The position numbers and the translations under genes were made by a program. This document shows, in pieces, positions 5,730-6,376 of a stretch of DNA of 6,376 bases; position 1 is the stretch's first letter; every line of letters starts with the position of its first letter. Origin of the DNA: Bacteroidales bacterium (lineage in GTDB: Bacteria > Bacteroidota > Bacteroidia > Bacteroidales > BM520); NCBI GenBank assembly GCA_023230285.1, contig JALNXP010000149.1, positions 1 through 6,376 on the forward strand, in the 5' to 3' direction. Below the pieces are notes generated by a model that saw only the letters and a list, made by a program, of their open reading frames with translations, did no database searches and was not told where the DNA came from.

Positions 5730-6376
5730 ATGAATAACAGACTTATCAGATTATTAATCAGTTTTGCCATAACTATAATTTTTATGGTTGTATTGGTATT
5801 AATGACTCCTTCTGAAAATCCGAGCAGAATTTTAGTTATGATGGGCGGCAGCATGCCGGAAGGATTGATACAGGGGTTTACTTATTTTCTGTTCTTTTTT
5901 GGAATAACAGAGGTGTTATACTTTAATTCAAAAATCACTAAAGAAAACGATTCATTTATAGTGCATCTGCTGCCGGAAAAAGAAAATTGGGTGCTATCGG
6001 TTGAAGATGTTAATCAATTAAAACTGAATATACAATCCTTTGAGAAAAAGCAGAAATTTTATCTTACTGATTTAATAAAGAAGGCATGCACCAAATATCG
6101 CTTAAGCAAATCGTCTTCCGAGGTGTTGGAGTTGGTGGATGCGCAAGTGAAAATTTACCAATCAGACTTTGAGAGTGAGCAATCTTTTATTCGCTATGTG
6201 GCATGGGCAATTCCTTCGGTAGGTTTTATCGGCACAGTTATCGGCATAGCGGCTTCTTTGGGCTTTGCCAACGACGCGGTAACGCCGGAGGGTGTTGAAA
6301 AGGTTACGAGTATGCTTGCTGTTGCTTTTGACACTACATTAGTGGCTTTAGTATTAAGCCTGATACTTATGTATTT
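5730..6376 (+). CDS. MotA/TolQ/ExbB-family ion channel subunit, cut by window edge
   Basis: This begins at ATG 5730, preceded by an A-rich leader, and stays open to the right edge (215 codons so far). Hydrophobic segments lie at about 7-25, 46-66, 156-180 and 196-215, with a charged, helical cytoplasmic stretch between the second and third (about 67-154). The family signature is IPSVGFIGTVIGIAASL (161-177) followed by AVAFDTTLVALVLSLI (197-212). These match the channel-lining helices of ExbB/TolQ/MotA, and T169 and T202/T203 fall where conserved channel Thr residues occur. Such proteins form a pentamer around two ExbD/MotB-type helices and pass H+ or Na+ to drive motion. It lies 14 bp after the ExbD-like gene, its presumed partner. 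The C-terminal part, which would show whether it carries a ZorA-like long tail, is outside the window. The family call is firm; the function of the complex is not known. Confidence 0.9.
   Translation, partial: MNNRLIRLLISFAITIIFMVVLVLMTPSENPSRILVMMGGSMPEGLIQGFTYFLFFFGITEVLYFNSKITKENDSFIVHLLPEKENWVLSVEDVNQLKLNIQSFEKKQKFYLTDLIKKACTKYRLSKSSSEVLELVDAQVKIYQSDFESEQSFIRYVAWAIPSVGFIGTVIGIAASLGFANDAVTPEGVEKVTSMLAVAFDTTLVALVLSLILMY

Noticed and set aside
2588..6376. Assignment of the operon as a Zorya anti-phage system
   Set aside because: Only the channel pair logic is shared. No OmpA-like domain on the stator protein and no ZorC, ZorD or ZorE is visible, and the kinase/FHA genes are not part of described Zorya types.

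Overview
The window looks like a chromosomal segment from a low-GC member of the Bacteroidota, probably Bacteroidales. The evidence is an AT-rich sequence, A-rich rather than strong Shine-Dalgarno leaders, and two matches to the Bacteroidota sigma-factor promoter (TAnnTTTG -7 box). One of these has a TTTG -33 box at a 20-bp spacing. Genus cannot be fixed from sequence alone. No tRNA, rRNA, CRISPR array, insertion sequence or integrase is visible.

Left third, minus strand: a two-gene unit reads leftward from about 2100. It encodes a 257-residue lipoprotein with two lipocalin-like beta-rich repeats (1303-2076). After a 28-bp gap comes a MATE-family multidrug/Na+ antiporter-like exporter (1-1274), cut at its C-terminus by the window edge. 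A 511-bp divergent AT-rich intergenic region (2077-2587) holds promoters for both directions and a roughly 180-nt leader for the right-hand operon.

Right two thirds, plus strand: four tightly packed genes (gaps of 11, 12 and 14 bp) start from a near-consensus promoter at 2370-2401. (1) A soluble protein with four Cys4 zinc ribbons, a polyglutamine linker and a degenerate FHA-like C-terminal domain. (2) A soluble Hanks-type Ser/Thr kinase with all catalytic residues and an intact C-terminal FHA domain. (3) A single-pass membrane protein whose N-terminus resembles the ExbD/MotB/ZorB proton-channel stator helix, followed by about 110 residues of coiled coil and a C-terminal beta domain that recalls the YfaP/DUF2135 type. 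(4) A MotA/TolQ/ExbB-family channel subunit, cut by the right edge.

Inference: the right-hand operon reads as a kinase-coupled ion-channel module. A proton- (or sodium-) driven ExbB/ExbD-like motor in the inner membrane carries a long extracytoplasmic coiled coil and sensor-like domain. It is encoded with a cytosolic kinase and two FHA/zinc-ribbon scaffold domains that could relay its state by Thr phosphorylation. It shares its channel logic with ZorAB of Zorya anti-phage systems and with ExbBD/TolQR, but it has a different effector side and no visible peptidoglycan-binding domain. Its role (envelope stress sensing, defence, or transport) cannot be decided from this window, and the operon continues beyond it.
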